From assembly GCA_016882265.1 (NCBI GenBank), contig VGVB01000010.1, forward strand, positions 1 through 64,000: a DNA stretch of 64,000 nt. Reading direction: 5' to 3'. Shown here in pieces: positions 12,859 to 20,845 of the stretch. Each line of letters starts with the position of its first letter. Positions within the stretch are counted from its first letter, which is position 1. A program made the position numbers and the translations under genes. Under the pieces are notes generated by a model. The model made no database searches. It was not told the origin of the DNA and worked only from the letters and a program-made list of their open reading frames with translations. This DNA comes from Gammaproteobacteria bacterium. GTDB taxonomy: Bacteria > Pseudomonadota > Gammaproteobacteria > Steroidobacterales > Steroidobacteraceae.

Positions 12859-12942
12859 GACCCCAGCCGTCGCGCATGCCGGGGGGCTGGTGCCGCGTGA
12901 CCGGTCGTGTACATTGACGGCCGATCCACTGCGGAGCCGGCG

Positions 12943-13854
12943 TTGCCACGTCACGAGCCCGAGACCAGGCCTCTGCTGCTGGGCGAACGGGCCCGCGGCC
13001 TGCCCCTCGTCGTCCTCGCACTGCTGTCGGTCGGCCTGATGGTCGCCGACCATCGCCAGCACCATCTCGCGGTCGTGCGCCAGTGGCTGTCGGTCGCGGC
13101 GTTCCCGTTCCAGTGGGCGGCCCAGGCGCCGCTGGCCGGCTGGGCCGCGCTGCAGGAACGGTTCGCGATGCGGACCCGGCTGCAGGCCGAGAATACGCGG
13201 CTCGCCGCGGACAACCTGGCGCTGCGGCTGCGCCTGATGCGCTTCGCCTCGCTGGAACAGGAGAACTACCGCCTGCGCGGCGCCCGCGAAAGCACAGCGC
13301 GGATCGTGCAGCGCTCGCTGATCGCCGAGATCGTGCGTGCCGATCTCGACCCCTTCCGGCAGCGGGTGCTGGTCAACAAGGGCACACGGCACGGCGTGTA
13401 CCTTGGCCAGGCGGCACTCGACGCCGCCGGCATCTTCGGCCAGGTCGCGCGGGTCGGCCCGGTCTCGGCCGAGGTGATCCTGATCTCGGACCCTGCCCAC
13501 GCCATTCCGGTGCAGATCAATCGCACCGGCGTTCGCACCGTCGCGGTCGGCACCGGTCGCTCCGGGCAGCTCTCGCTGCCATGGCTGCCGCAGAGTGCCG
13601 ATGTCCAGGTCGACGACCTGCTGGTCAGCTCCGGCCTCGGCGGCGTGTTCCCGCCCGGCTATCCGGTCGCCCAGGTCACGCGCGTCGAACGCGACCCGAC
13701 CCGGCCGATGCTCGCGATCGACGCCACGCCGCTCGCGGCGCTCGACCGCGACCCGGAGATCCTGCTGGTCTGGTTCGACAACGTCATCGTCGAGCCGGAG
13801 CCACAGGCGGAGCCGGCACCGCCGGCCGCGGCCCCGGCCGCAGCGGCGCCATGA
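12943..13854 (+). CDS. mreC: Rod-shape-determining protein MreC
   Basis: A bitopic elongasome scaffold of about 303 residues that activates PBP2/RodA. It has a short cytoplasmic tail, one transmembrane helix (LPLVVLALLSVGLMV, about residues 20-34), a coiled coil (about residues 72-110, RLQAENTRLAADNLALR) and the paired beta-barrel periplasmic domain with GLGGVFPPGYPVAQV. The C-terminus is Pro/Ala/Glu-rich. The TTG at 12943 is preferred because GGAG lies 6-7 nt upstream; a GTG at 12907 in the same frame would add 12 residues. MreD overlaps its stop by 4 bp. The usual tight link to mreB is broken by repeats, so the gene needs its own promoter or read-through. Confidence 0.93.
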   Translation: MPRHEPETRPLLLGERARGLPLVVLALLSVGLMVADHRQHHLAVVRQWLSVAAFPFQWAAQAPLAGWAALQERFAMRTRLQAENTRLAADNLALRLRLMRFASLEQENYRLRGARESTARIVQRSLIAEIVRADLDPFRQRVLVNKGTRHGVYLGQAALDAAGIFGQVARVGPVSAEVILISDPAHAIPVQINRTGVRTVAVGTGRSGQLSLPWLPQSADVQVDDLLVSSGLGGVFPPGYPVAQVTRVERDPTRPMLAIDATPLAALDRDPEILLVWFDNVIVEPEPQAEPAPPAAAPAAAAP

Positions 13855-14330
13855 CGGTCGCTCGCTCGCTCAGTGCGTCCCGCGTGGCGGTACTGTCGCT
13901 CGCCGCGCTGATTGCGAGCGTCGTGCCGCTGCCGGCCGCCGTCGGCTTCCTGCGCCCGGACTTCGTCGCGCTGCTGCTGTTGTGGCTGGTGCTGCTGGCA
14001 CCACGCCACAGCGGCCTCGTGTACGCCTGGTGCATGGGCCTGCTGCTCGATGCTTTTCGTGGCGTACTGCTCGGGCAGCACGCGCTCGCGCTGGTGCTGA
14101 TCGCCTGGATCGCACTGCGGCTGCGGCTGCGGGTCCGCGCTTTCCCGCTGCTGCAGCAGACCGCCGTCGTGTTCGCCCTGCTGTGGCTGAACGAATTCGT
14201 CGTGTTCTGGATCGACGGGGTCGCCGGCCAGCCGGTGACCGACTGGATGCGCTGGCTCGCCGTTCCGGTCGGCGCGGCCTGCTGGCCGCTGCTCGCGCGC
14301 CTGCTCGAGCGCACGACGTCGCGGACCTGA
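13851..14330 (+). CDS. mreD: Rod-shape-determining protein MreD
   Basis: A 159-residue integral membrane protein with about five predicted hydrophobic helices, typical of MreD. The segments RPDFVALLLLWLVLLAP and GLVYAWCMGLLLDA fit the family core (R-P-D and G-x-x-x-D). It works with MreC at the elongasome. Its ATG overlaps the mreC stop (ATGA), and mrdA follows after 7 bp. The frame is open far upstream inside mreC in another reading frame, but family similarity begins at this ATG. Confidence 0.92.
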   Translation: MTVARSLSASRVAVLSLAALIASVVPLPAAVGFLRPDFVALLLLWLVLLAPRHSGLVYAWCMGLLLDAFRGVLLGQHALALVLIAWIALRLRLRVRAFPLLQQTAVVFALLWLNEFVVFWIDGVAGQPVTDWMRWLAVPVGAACWPLLARLLERTTSRT

Positions 14331-14337
14331 GCAGGCG

Positions 14338-16218
14338 ATGCGCCGGGTCCGGGTCAAGGACGAAGTCCTCGAACAGCGCATCTTCCTGCGGCGCGCGCTG
14401 GTCGCCGGCCTCACCGCCGCGCTGCTGCTGCTGCTGCTCGCCGGCCGGGCCTGGTGGCTGCAGGTGCTGCGCCACGAGCACTTCTCCGAGCTGTCGCAGG
14501 ACAACCGGGCGCGGATCGAACCGTTGCCGGCGAACCGCGGCCTGCTGCGCGACCGCGCCGGTCGGGTCGTCGCCGACAACACGCCGGCCTACCAGCTCGA
14601 GCTGGTCCGCGAGCAGGTCGGGGACCTGGACGCGACGCTCGCGCGGCTGGTCGGGTTCGGGCTGCTGGATCCGGACGACACCGGCCGCGTCCGCCAGTTA
14701 CTGCGTTCACGCCGCGCCTTCGAGGCGGTGCCGATCCGCCTGCAGATCACCGACGCCGACATCGCGCGCTACGCGGTGCACCGCCACGAACTGCCGGGCG
14801 TCGCGCTCGAGACTCGAATGGCCCGGCACTATCCATACGGGTCGGTCGGTGCGCATGCGCTCGGCTACGTCGGCGCGATCGGCGAGGACGATCTCGCGGC
14901 CATCGACCAGACGCGCTATTTCGGCACCGGCGTGATCGGCAAGCTCGGCGTCGAGCGCGCGTGGGAGGACGAACTGCTGGGCCGGGGCGGCTTCCGCGAA
15001 GTGCTGGTCAACGCCGCGGGCCGGCGTGTCGAGGCGCGGAACGGCGACGCGCTGCCGCTGCGCAGCCGCATGCCGGAATCCGGGCACGACCTCGTGCTGA
15101 CGCTCGACATCGAGCTGCAGCGCGTCGCCGAGGCAGCGCTCGCCGGGCGGCGTGGTGCCGTGGTCGCACTCGAGCCGGCGACCGGCGATGTGCTGGTGCT
15201 CGCCAGCACTCCATCCTTCGACCCGAACGGCTTTGCCCGCGGCCTGTCGCGGCGCGACTACCTCGCGCTGACCGAGGATCCGAATCTGCCGCTGTTCAAC
15301 CGCGCGCTGCGCGGCACCTATCCGCCCGGCTCGACGATCAAACCGCTGATGGCGCTCGCCGGGCTCGAATACGCAGTCATCGAGCCGGAGGAACGCGTCT
15401 GGTGCCGCGGTCATTACTCGCTGCCGGGATCCCGGCACCAGTTCCGCGACTGGCGCCGCGAAGGCCACGGCAGCGTCGACATGCGCGACGCGGTGATGCA
15501 GTCCTGCGACGTCTATTTCTACCGGCTGGCCCATGCGCTCGGCATCGAGCGCGTGCACGAGGCCATGCGGCGGATGGGCTTCGGCGCTCCGACCGGCATC
15601 GACATCGGCGGCGAACGCAGCGGCATCATGCCATCGCCGCAGTGGAAGAAGGAGACCTTCAGCCAGCCCGAGCAACAGGTCTGGTTCCCGGGCGAGACCG
15701 TGATCGTCGGCATCGGCCAGGGCTACTGGACCGCGACACCGCTGCAGCTCGCCCATGCCACCGCACTGCTGGCGCTGCGCGGCCGGCATTTCCGGCCGCG
15801 GCTCGTGCGCGGCGTCATCGATCCGGTCACCGGCGCCACGCGCGAGATTCCGCCACAACCGTTGCCGGCAGTCGAGCTGCGCGACCACGCGCACTGGGAG
15901 GTCATCGTCGAGGCGATGGTCGCGGTCACGACCGGCCCGCGCGGCACCGCGGTCCGCGCCGCGCGCGGCGCCGCCTACACGATCGCCGGCAAGACCGGCA
16001 CCGCTCAGGTGTTCTCGGTGGCCCAGAGCGAGCGCTACAACGCTGCGCAGCTCGACGAGCGGCTGCGTGACCACGCGCTGTTCGTCGCCTTCGCGCCGGC
16101 CGGGGCGCCGCGTATCGTCGTGGCCGTCGTCGTCGAGAACGGCGGCCATGGCAGCTCCGCGGCCGCGCCGGTCGCCCGCGCCGTGTTCGACGCCTGGCTG
16201 GCTCCGGAGGCCGGCTGA
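14338..16218 (+). CDS. mrdA: Penicillin-binding protein 2 (elongation transpeptidase)
   Basis: A 626-residue class B PBP that cross-links peptidoglycan in the elongasome. It has a short cytoplasmic tail, one transmembrane helix (about residues 22-42, ALLLLLLAGRAWWLQ), an MreC-binding pedestal domain (RGLLRDRAGRVVADN near residue 65) and a transpeptidase domain. The active-site motifs are in order: SxxK in PPGSTIKPLM (near residue 333), SxD in QSCDVYFY (near 390) and KTGTAQ (near 551). The length matches E. coli PBP2 (633). It overlaps rodA by 1 nt, so the synthase pair is translationally coupled. Confidence 0.97.
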   Translation: MRRVRVKDEVLEQRIFLRRALVAGLTAALLLLLLAGRAWWLQVLRHEHFSELSQDNRARIEPLPANRGLLRDRAGRVVADNTPAYQLELVREQVGDLDATLARLVGFGLLDPDDTGRVRQLLRSRRAFEAVPIRLQITDADIARYAVHRHELPGVALETRMARHYPYGSVGAHALGYVGAIGEDDLAAIDQTRYFGTGVIGKLGVERAWEDELLGRGGFREVLVNAAGRRVEARNGDALPLRSRMPESGHDLVLTLDIELQRVAEAALAGRRGAVVALEPATGDVLVLASTPSFDPNGFARGLSRRDYLALTEDPNLPLFNRALRGTYPPGSTIKPLMALAGLEYAVIEPEERVWCRGHYSLPGSRHQFRDWRREGHGSVDMRDAVMQSCDVYFYRLAHALGIERVHEAMRRMGFGAPTGIDIGGERSGIMPSPQWKKETFSQPEQQVWFPGETVIVGIGQGYWTATPLQLAHATALLALRGRHFRPRLVRGVIDPVTGATREIPPQPLPAVELRDHAHWEVIVEAMVAVTTGPRGTAVRAARGAAYTIAGKTGTAQVFSVAQSERYNAAQLDERLRDHALFVAFAPAGAPRIVVAVVVENGGHGSSAAAPVARAVFDAWLAPEAG

Positions 16219-17354
16219 TGTACGAGGAATATGCCGCATCCCGCACGCGGCGCACCGTCACCGCGACCGCACGGCTGCTGCGCGCGCTGCACCTCGACGG
16301 CACGCTGCTGGCCGGGCTCGGCATCGTGCTCACGTTCGGGCTGTTCGTGCTGTTCAGCGCTGCCGGCGACAACCAGGCGCTCTGGCTCAGCCAACTCGTG
16401 CGGATCGGGCTCGGCGGCCTCGCCCTGGTTGCGGTCGCCCAGGTGCCGGATCGCTTCCTCCGCCTGCTGGCGCCGGCCATCTGGCTGGCCGGCCTGCTGC
16501 TGCTGGTCGCGGTCGCCGTCATCGGCGACGTCGGCAAAGGTGCGCAGCGCTGGCTCGACCTCGGCGTGATGCGCTTCCAGCCCTCGGAACTCATGAAGCT
16601 CGCGGTGCCGCTGGCCTGTGCATGGCATCTGCACGCCCGTCCGCTGCCGCCCGGCCCCGGGGCGATCGCCGTCGCGCTGGGCCTGATCGTCGTTCCGGTT
16701 GCGCTGATCGCGGCGCAGCCCGATCTCGGCACCGCGCTGCTGGTTGCCGCGTCCGGCCTGCTGGTGCTGCTGCTGGCCGGCATCCAGACCCGTTACATCG
16801 CTGGTGGTTTCGTCGCCGGCGCCGCGGCGGTGCCGCTGCTGTGGCTGGTCATGCACGACTATCAGCGCCAGCGCGTGCTGACGCTGCTCGATCCGCAATC
16901 GGACCCGCTCGGCGCCGGCTACCACATCATCCAGTCGCAGATCGCGATCGGCTCCGGCGGCGTATTCGGCAAGGGCTGGATGAACGGCAGCCAGGCACAG
17001 CTCGAGTTCCTGCCCGAGCGTTCCACGGACTTCATCTTCGCGGTGGTTGGCGAAGAACTCGGCCTGCTCGGCGTTCTGGCGCTGCTCGGCGCCTACCTGC
17101 TGATCGTCGGCCGCGCGCTCGTGATGGCCGTTCAGTGCCGCGATGCGTTCGCGCGGCTGCTGGCCGGCAGCATCGCGCTGACTTTCGCGATCTACGTGCT
17201 GGTCAACGCCGGCATGGTCATGGGACTGCTGCCGGTGGTCGGCGTGCCGCTGCCGCTGGTAAGCTACGGCGGAACCGCGATGGTGACACTGCTGACTGGT
17301 TTCGGAATCCTGATGTCGCTGCACGCCCGGCGCCAGTTACTCGGCTCGCGATGA
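16218..17354 (+). CDS. rodA: Peptidoglycan glycosyltransferase RodA (SEDS family)
   Basis: A 378-residue SEDS polymerase with about ten transmembrane helices that makes glycan strands from lipid II together with PBP2. Visible signatures are FQPSELMKLA in the first half, the loop EFLPERSTDFIFAVVGEE, and the C-terminal LVSYGGTAMVTLLTGFGI. The length is normal for RodA. It overlaps mrdA by 1 nt and mltB by 4 bp. The downstream genes for a lytic transglycosylase and RlpA follow the same order as in other gammaproteobacteria. Confidence 0.96.
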   Translation: MYEEYAASRTRRTVTATARLLRALHLDGTLLAGLGIVLTFGLFVLFSAAGDNQALWLSQLVRIGLGGLALVAVAQVPDRFLRLLAPAIWLAGLLLLVAVAVIGDVGKGAQRWLDLGVMRFQPSELMKLAVPLACAWHLHARPLPPGPGAIAVALGLIVVPVALIAAQPDLGTALLVAASGLLVLLLAGIQTRYIAGGFVAGAAAVPLLWLVMHDYQRQRVLTLLDPQSDPLGAGYHIIQSQIAIGSGGVFGKGWMNGSQAQLEFLPERSTDFIFAVVGEELGLLGVLALLGAYLLIVGRALVMAVQCRDAFARLLAGSIALTFAIYVLVNAGMVMGLLPVVGVPLPLVSYGGTAMVTLLTGFGILMSLHARRQLLGSR

Positions 17355-18355
17355 ACGCTGCCGGGCGCCGGGCGCGGATCCTCGTCGGCCTGCTGCTGTC
17401 GCTGTGCGCTGCCAGCGCCGTGGCGCTCGAGCGCCAGCGCGAGGACGTGCGCCGGTTCATCGACCTGATGCAGCAGCGCCACGGTTTCGAGCGGGCCTGG
17501 CTCGACGAAGTCATCGGCGCGGCTGCCAGCCAGCCACGGATCATCGAGCTCATCAGCCGCCCGGCGGAACGGGTCATGACCTGGCCGGAATATCGCAGCC
17601 ACTTCATCACCGCCGAGCGCATCGCGGCCGGGCTCGAGTTCTGGACCGCGCACCAGGAGCGTCTGGCTGAAGTCGAGCAGCGGACCGGCGTCGATGCCGC
17701 GGTGGTCGTTGGCATCATCGGCGTCGAGACGTTCTTCGGCCGCATCACCGGCCGCTACCGCGTACTCGACGCGCTGGCGACGCTGGCCTTCGACTACCCG
17801 CCGCGGTCCGGGTATTTCCGCGACGAGCTGGAGCAGTTCCTGCTGCTGGCGCGCGAAGAACGGGTGGATGTGCGCACCGCGCTCGGCTCCTATGCCGGCG
17901 CGATGGGCGCCCCGCAGTTCATGCCGCGCAGCTACCGCGCCTATGCCGTGGATGGCGACGGCGACGGCCGGCGTGACCTGTGGTCGAACTGGGACGACGT
18001 CATCGCCAGCGTCGCCAACTACCTGGCGCGGCATGGCTGGCGTGCCGGCCAGCCGGTGTCGGTCCCGGCCGCGCCGTGGTTCCCGCAGCTCGCCGGCCTG
18101 AAAGCCGGCAGCCTGACACCGAACGAGACGGTCAAGTCGCTGCGCGACAAGGGTCTGGGCTTCACGACCGGCCAGGATCCGGCGGCTCCCGCCCTGTTCA
18201 TCGATGTCGACGGTGACGCCGGGCGCGAGTACCGCGCCGGCTTCCACAACTTCGGGGTCATCACCCGCTACAACCGCAGCGTTCTCTACGCGCTGGTCGT
18301 GCAGCAGCTCGGCGAACGCGTCGCCGCCAGCCGGCCGCCGGCTGCCGGAACATGA
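17351..18355 (+). CDS. mltB: Membrane-bound lytic transglycosylase B family
   Basis: A 334-residue GH103 lytic transglycosylase that cleaves glycan strands to 1,6-anhydro-muropeptides. A signal peptide (RILVGLLLSLCAASAVA) leads the protein. The catalytic Glu is in VVVGIIGVETFFGRITGRY (near residue 128), followed by ALGSYAGAMGAPQFMPRSY and the Asp-rich DGDGDGRRDLW loop of the family. No lipobox Cys follows the cleavage site, so this copy may be soluble periplasmic rather than lipidated. The ATG overlaps rodA by 4 bp, and rlpA overlaps the 3' end by 4 bp. Confidence 0.94.
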   Translation: MNAAGRRARILVGLLLSLCAASAVALERQREDVRRFIDLMQQRHGFERAWLDEVIGAAASQPRIIELISRPAERVMTWPEYRSHFITAERIAAGLEFWTAHQERLAEVEQRTGVDAAVVVGIIGVETFFGRITGRYRVLDALATLAFDYPPRSGYFRDELEQFLLLAREERVDVRTALGSYAGAMGAPQFMPRSYRAYAVDGDGDGRRDLWSNWDDVIASVANYLARHGWRAGQPVSVPAAPWFPQLAGLKAGSLTPNETVKSLRDKGLGFTTGQDPAAPALFIDVDGDAGREYRAGFHNFGVITRYNRSVLYALVVQQLGERVAASRPPAAGT

Positions 18356-19158
18356 GGGCCGCCGCCGCACTGCTGGTGGTTGCGCTGGCCGCGGCCGGCT
18401 GCGCGCGCGAGCCACGCCGCGCCCCGCTGCCAGAGCAACCGGTCGGCGTACCGCCGGCTACCGCACCAGTGCCGCGGGCCGAACCGCGCGCCACGCGCGG
18501 CAACCCGCCGTTCTACGACGTCGAGGGCCAGCGCTATTACGTGCTGCCGAGCGCCGACGGCTATGTCGAGCGCGGCATCGCCTCCTGGTACGGAGCCGAC
18601 TTCCATGGACGGCGCACGGCGACGGGCGAACCCTACGACATGCGGGCGCTGACCGGTGCGCACCCGACGCTGCCGCTGCCGGCCTGGGTCCGGGTCACGA
18701 ACCTGCAGAACGGCCGCAGCGTGCTGGTGCGCCTGAACGATCGCGGGCCGTTCCGGAGGAACCGGATCATCGACCTGTCGCAGGCTGCCGCCGAGCAGAT
18801 TGACATGATCCGCGAAGGCACCGCGCTGGTCGAAGTGCGCAGCGTAGCGGTGGCGACGACTGCGCCCACCGGCGTCGCACCCGCGGGCACTGCGGCTGTC
18901 GTCCCGCCGCCCGCCGCGCCCGCGCGGCGGTTCTTCGCGCAGGCCGGCGCCTTCGCCGATCCGGCCAACGCGCAGCGACTCGCCGCGCGCCTGCGTGGCG
19001 CGGGTCTCGGACCGGTCACCATCGTGCCCGTCGTGCTCGACGGGCGGCGGTTGCAGCGCGTGCGGGTCGGCCCGGTCGCGACCGTCGGCGAGTTCGACCA
19101 GCTCATCGAGGCGCTGCAGCGCGCCGGCATCGAGGCCCCGCGCCTGGCGCTCGACTGA
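18352..19158 (+). CDS. rlpA: Septal ring lytic transglycosylase RlpA with SPOR domain
   Basis: A 268-residue lipoprotein (lipobox LAAAGC, Cys near residue 16). It has a double-psi beta-barrel (about residues 75-165) and a C-terminal SPOR domain (about residues 188-262). The barrel shows GIASWYGADFHGRRTATGE, the His of TGAHPTLPLP and the Asp of VRLNDRGPF, matching residues needed for activity in Pseudomonas RlpA. SPOR domains bind denuded septal glycan. The last 16 bases of the gene (CCTGGCGCTCGACTGA) recur inside the repeat array downstream (19472-19487), and a close variant occurs at locus 5. This is the last gene of the mre-rod block before the repeats. Confidence 0.94.
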   Translation: MRAAAALLVVALAAAGCAREPRRAPLPEQPVGVPPATAPVPRAEPRATRGNPPFYDVEGQRYYVLPSADGYVERGIASWYGADFHGRRTATGEPYDMRALTGAHPTLPLPAWVRVTNLQNGRSVLVRLNDRGPFRRNRIIDLSQAAAEQIDMIREGTALVEVRSVAVATTAPTGVAPAGTAAVVPPPAAPARRFFAQAGAFADPANAQRLAARLRGAGLGPVTIVPVVLDGRRLQRVRVGPVATVGEFDQLIEALQRAGIEAPRLALD

Positions 19159-19189
19159 CGCAGGCGCGCGAACCAGGCCTCGGTGAGCC

Positions 19190-19660
19190 GGGACACTCGC
19201 GCGCCTCGGCAAGGCGGACCGGGCGCTGGGACACTCGCGCGCTTCAGCAAGGCGGGCTCGGGTCTGGGACCCTCGCTCGCTCGCGCGCGCCCGATTTACG
19301 CGCTCGCTCGCGAGGTCCCAGCCCCCTGCCCGCTGGGTTGCCGCGGGCCCGACCACCGCATCACACGGCGCCGGCGAGGCGGACGGGGCCCGCGAGCGAA
19401 CTCGTAGAGATCGGCGCGAGTTCGCGAGCGGGACCCCGGCAGCCGCGCCAGCGCCGCGGACACGACATTCACCTGGCGCTCGACTGATCCGACGGCCCGG
19501 ATCACCGGGAACAAGCGCTCGCTCGCGAGGTCCCAGCCCCCTGCCCGCTGGGTTGCCGCGGGCCCGACCACCGCATCACACGGCGCCGGCGAGGCGGACG
19601 GGGCCCGCGAGCGGACCCGTAAAGATCGCCCGGGTTCGCGAGCGGGCCCCGGCCGCCGAA
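19190..19660 (+). repeat. Two copies of the two-hairpin repeat upstream of the toxin-antitoxin genes (locus 2)
   Basis: A short leader motif (GGGACACTCGCGCGC) occurs at about 19190-19240. A full element follows: hairpin A 19252-19333 and hairpin B 19385-19437. After a 60-bp spacer a second unit contains only the right arm of A (ending 19548) and hairpin B 19600-19650. The two units have a 215-bp period and are identical for about 100 bp from the right arm of A into B. In the second B hairpin the inner arm changed to GGACCC and its partner to GGGTTC, so the T-A pair became C-G. Bases 19661-19740 hold a GC-rich tail with no gene. Confidence 0.88.
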
Positions 19661-19751
19661 CCGGCGCCGCGGTGGCGCGCCGCGCCAGCGCCCCGGGTAG
19701 GACGGACGGGGTCGCGGAGATTCGCGGCCACACCGGACTGTGCTAGCGTGA

Positions 19752-19769
19752 TGGTCATCTTGATGACCA
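19752..19769. promoter_or_regulatory. Palindromic operator of the toxin-antitoxin operon
   Basis: TGGTCATC-TT-GATGACCA is a perfect 8+8 dyad 13 bp before the antitoxin ATG, just downstream of a possible -10 (TAGCGT, 19744-19749). Such dyads usually bind the Phd/VapB-type antitoxin, alone or with toxin, and repress the operon. Confidence 0.6.
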
Positions 19770-19782
19770 CCCGGAGGGTGCC

Positions 19783-20022
19783 ATGGACTCCGTCACTGTG
19801 GCCCAGGCGAAGGCACGCCTCAGCGAGATCCTGGATGAGGTGCTGCGCGGACGGCAGGTCACGATCACGCGACGCGGCCGGCCGGTCGCGACACTGCAGC
19901 CGCTGCAGCGGCCGAGGAAGCCGATTGACCTGAGTCGGATCGATGCCGTACGCCGGCGCCTGCCGGCGGCGCAGACCGACGCGCTGGAACTCGTGCGGAC
20001 CGTACGCAGCGAGCGCAGTTGA
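19783..20022 (+). CDS. Type II antitoxin, Phd/YefM family
   Basis: A 79-residue antitoxin. The N-terminal fold is the Phd/YefM DNA-binding domain, with VTVAQAKARLSEILDEV and the conserved ITRRGRPVATLQP strand-loop at residues 27-39. The Arg-rich C-terminal tail (about residues 45-79) should wrap the toxin. GGAGGG lies 4 nt before the ATG. A perfect palindrome sits just upstream, as expected for an autoregulated operon. The toxin gene overlaps its stop codon. The pair is enclosed by direct copies of the intergenic repeat, which suggests it was inserted or duplicated with them. Confidence 0.88.
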   Translation: MDSVTVAQAKARLSEILDEVLRGRQVTITRRGRPVATLQPLQRPRKPIDLSRIDAVRRRLPAAQTDALELVRTVRSERS

Positions 20023-20444
20023 TGTTCTATGTGGACTCGGCGGTGCTGGTTGCGCTGCATTGCGAAGAAAGCGTGACCGCTGCGATACGGCGCTGGATCG
20101 CCAGACGCAGAGGGCCCTGGTATGCCAGCGAGTGGGTGCTGACCGAGTGTGTGAGCGCTTTCGGACTCAAGGTACGGCGCAAGGAGATTCAGGCCGCTGC
20201 GGCGGAACTTGCCGTGGAGTCGATTACCGAACTCATGGCCGAGTCGTTCACGATGATTCCGATCACGCCGGATCATCACGCCCAGGCCAGGGCCTGGCTG
20301 CGCGACTTCAAGCTGCCGCTGCGGGCGGCGGATGCACTGCACCTTGCCATCGCGGCGCAGAGCGGGTGCCGGCTGGCGACCTATGACACCGCGCTGCTGA
20401 CCGCCGCGCAGGCGCTTCGCGTCGCGGCCACCAAGACATCCTGA
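20022..20444 (+). CDS. PIN-domain ribonuclease toxin (VapC type)
   Basis: A 140-residue PIN-domain protein. The first acidic residue is in MFYVDSAVLVAL (Asp5). A Glu follows in WVLTECVSAFGLK (near residue 42), and the C-terminal acidic residues are in RAADALHLAIAA (near 105) and LATYDTALL (near 123). These form the metal-binding quartet of VapC-like endoribonucleases. The ATG at 20022 overlaps the antitoxin TGA by 1 nt (TGATG); a TTG directly before it adds one residue. The target RNA cannot be predicted, though many VapC toxins cut tRNA or rRNA. Confidence 0.88.
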   Translation: MFYVDSAVLVALHCEESVTAAIRRWIARRRGPWYASEWVLTECVSAFGLKVRRKEIQAAAAELAVESITELMAESFTMIPITPDHHAQARAWLRDFKLPLRAADALHLAIAAQSGCRLATYDTALLTAAQALRVAATKTS

Positions 20445-20497
20445 CTCTGCATCGCCGGCTGGGACACCCGCTCGCGACAGCCACGCGGGCTGGGGGC

Positions 20498-20740
20498 CGG
20501 GACACTCGCGCGCCTCGGCAAGGCGGACCGGGCGCTGGGACACTCGCTCGCTCGCGCGCGCCCGATTTACGCGCTCGCTCGCGAGGTCCCAGCCCCCTGC
20601 CCGCTGGGTTGCCGCGGGCCAGACCACCGCATCACACGGCGCCGGCGAGGCGGACGGGGACCGCGAGCGAACTCGTATAGATCGGCGCGAGTTCGCGAGC
20701 GGGACCCCGGCAGCCGAACCGGCGCCGCGGTGGCGCAGCG
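20498..20740 (+). repeat. Copy of the two-hairpin repeat downstream of the toxin-antitoxin genes (locus 3)
   Basis: A single direct-orientation copy. The leader motif at 20498-20545 is identical over nearly 50 bp to the start of locus 2. Hairpin A runs to 20604, with a degenerate left arm GGGCGCTGGGACA. Hairpin B spans 20656-20708, with the loop CGTATAGATCGGCG. With locus 2 it brackets the Phd/VapC pair in the same orientation. Bases 20445-20497 and 20741-20789 have no recognisable gene. Confidence 0.88.
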
Positions 20741-20789
20741 GACGGTGCCGCGGACGAGATTCGAGCCTGACGCACGCGACGGCGGCGGC

Positions 20790-20795
20790 TAGAAT
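20790..20795 (+). promoter_or_regulatory. Candidate -10 of the dacA promoter
   Basis: TAGAAT lies 50 bp before the dacA start, right after the repeat tail. No strong -35 was seen. Confidence 0.35.
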
Positions 20796-20845
20796 GACGC
20801 GCCGGTTGCCGCGCGGCGACCGGATCCCCCGCGACGAGGCCGATC

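Noticed and set aside
12378..13021. Recurring peptides (for example ELVKIGRVRERDPGSRAS) encoded across the repeats on both strands
   Set aside because: The peptides recur because the DNA repeats; frames are low-complexity, lack ribosome sites and differ between loci. The DNA-level paired arms explain the conservation better.
19190..20740. Integron attC cassettes around the toxin-antitoxin genes
   Set aside because: Hairpins with short loops and TA cassettes recall attC sites, but no integrase is present, the core-site sequences are absent and the repeats also occur without cassettes.
19190..20740. Composite transposon carrying the toxin-antitoxin genes
   Set aside because: No transposase and no terminal target duplication was seen; the repeats are noncoding.
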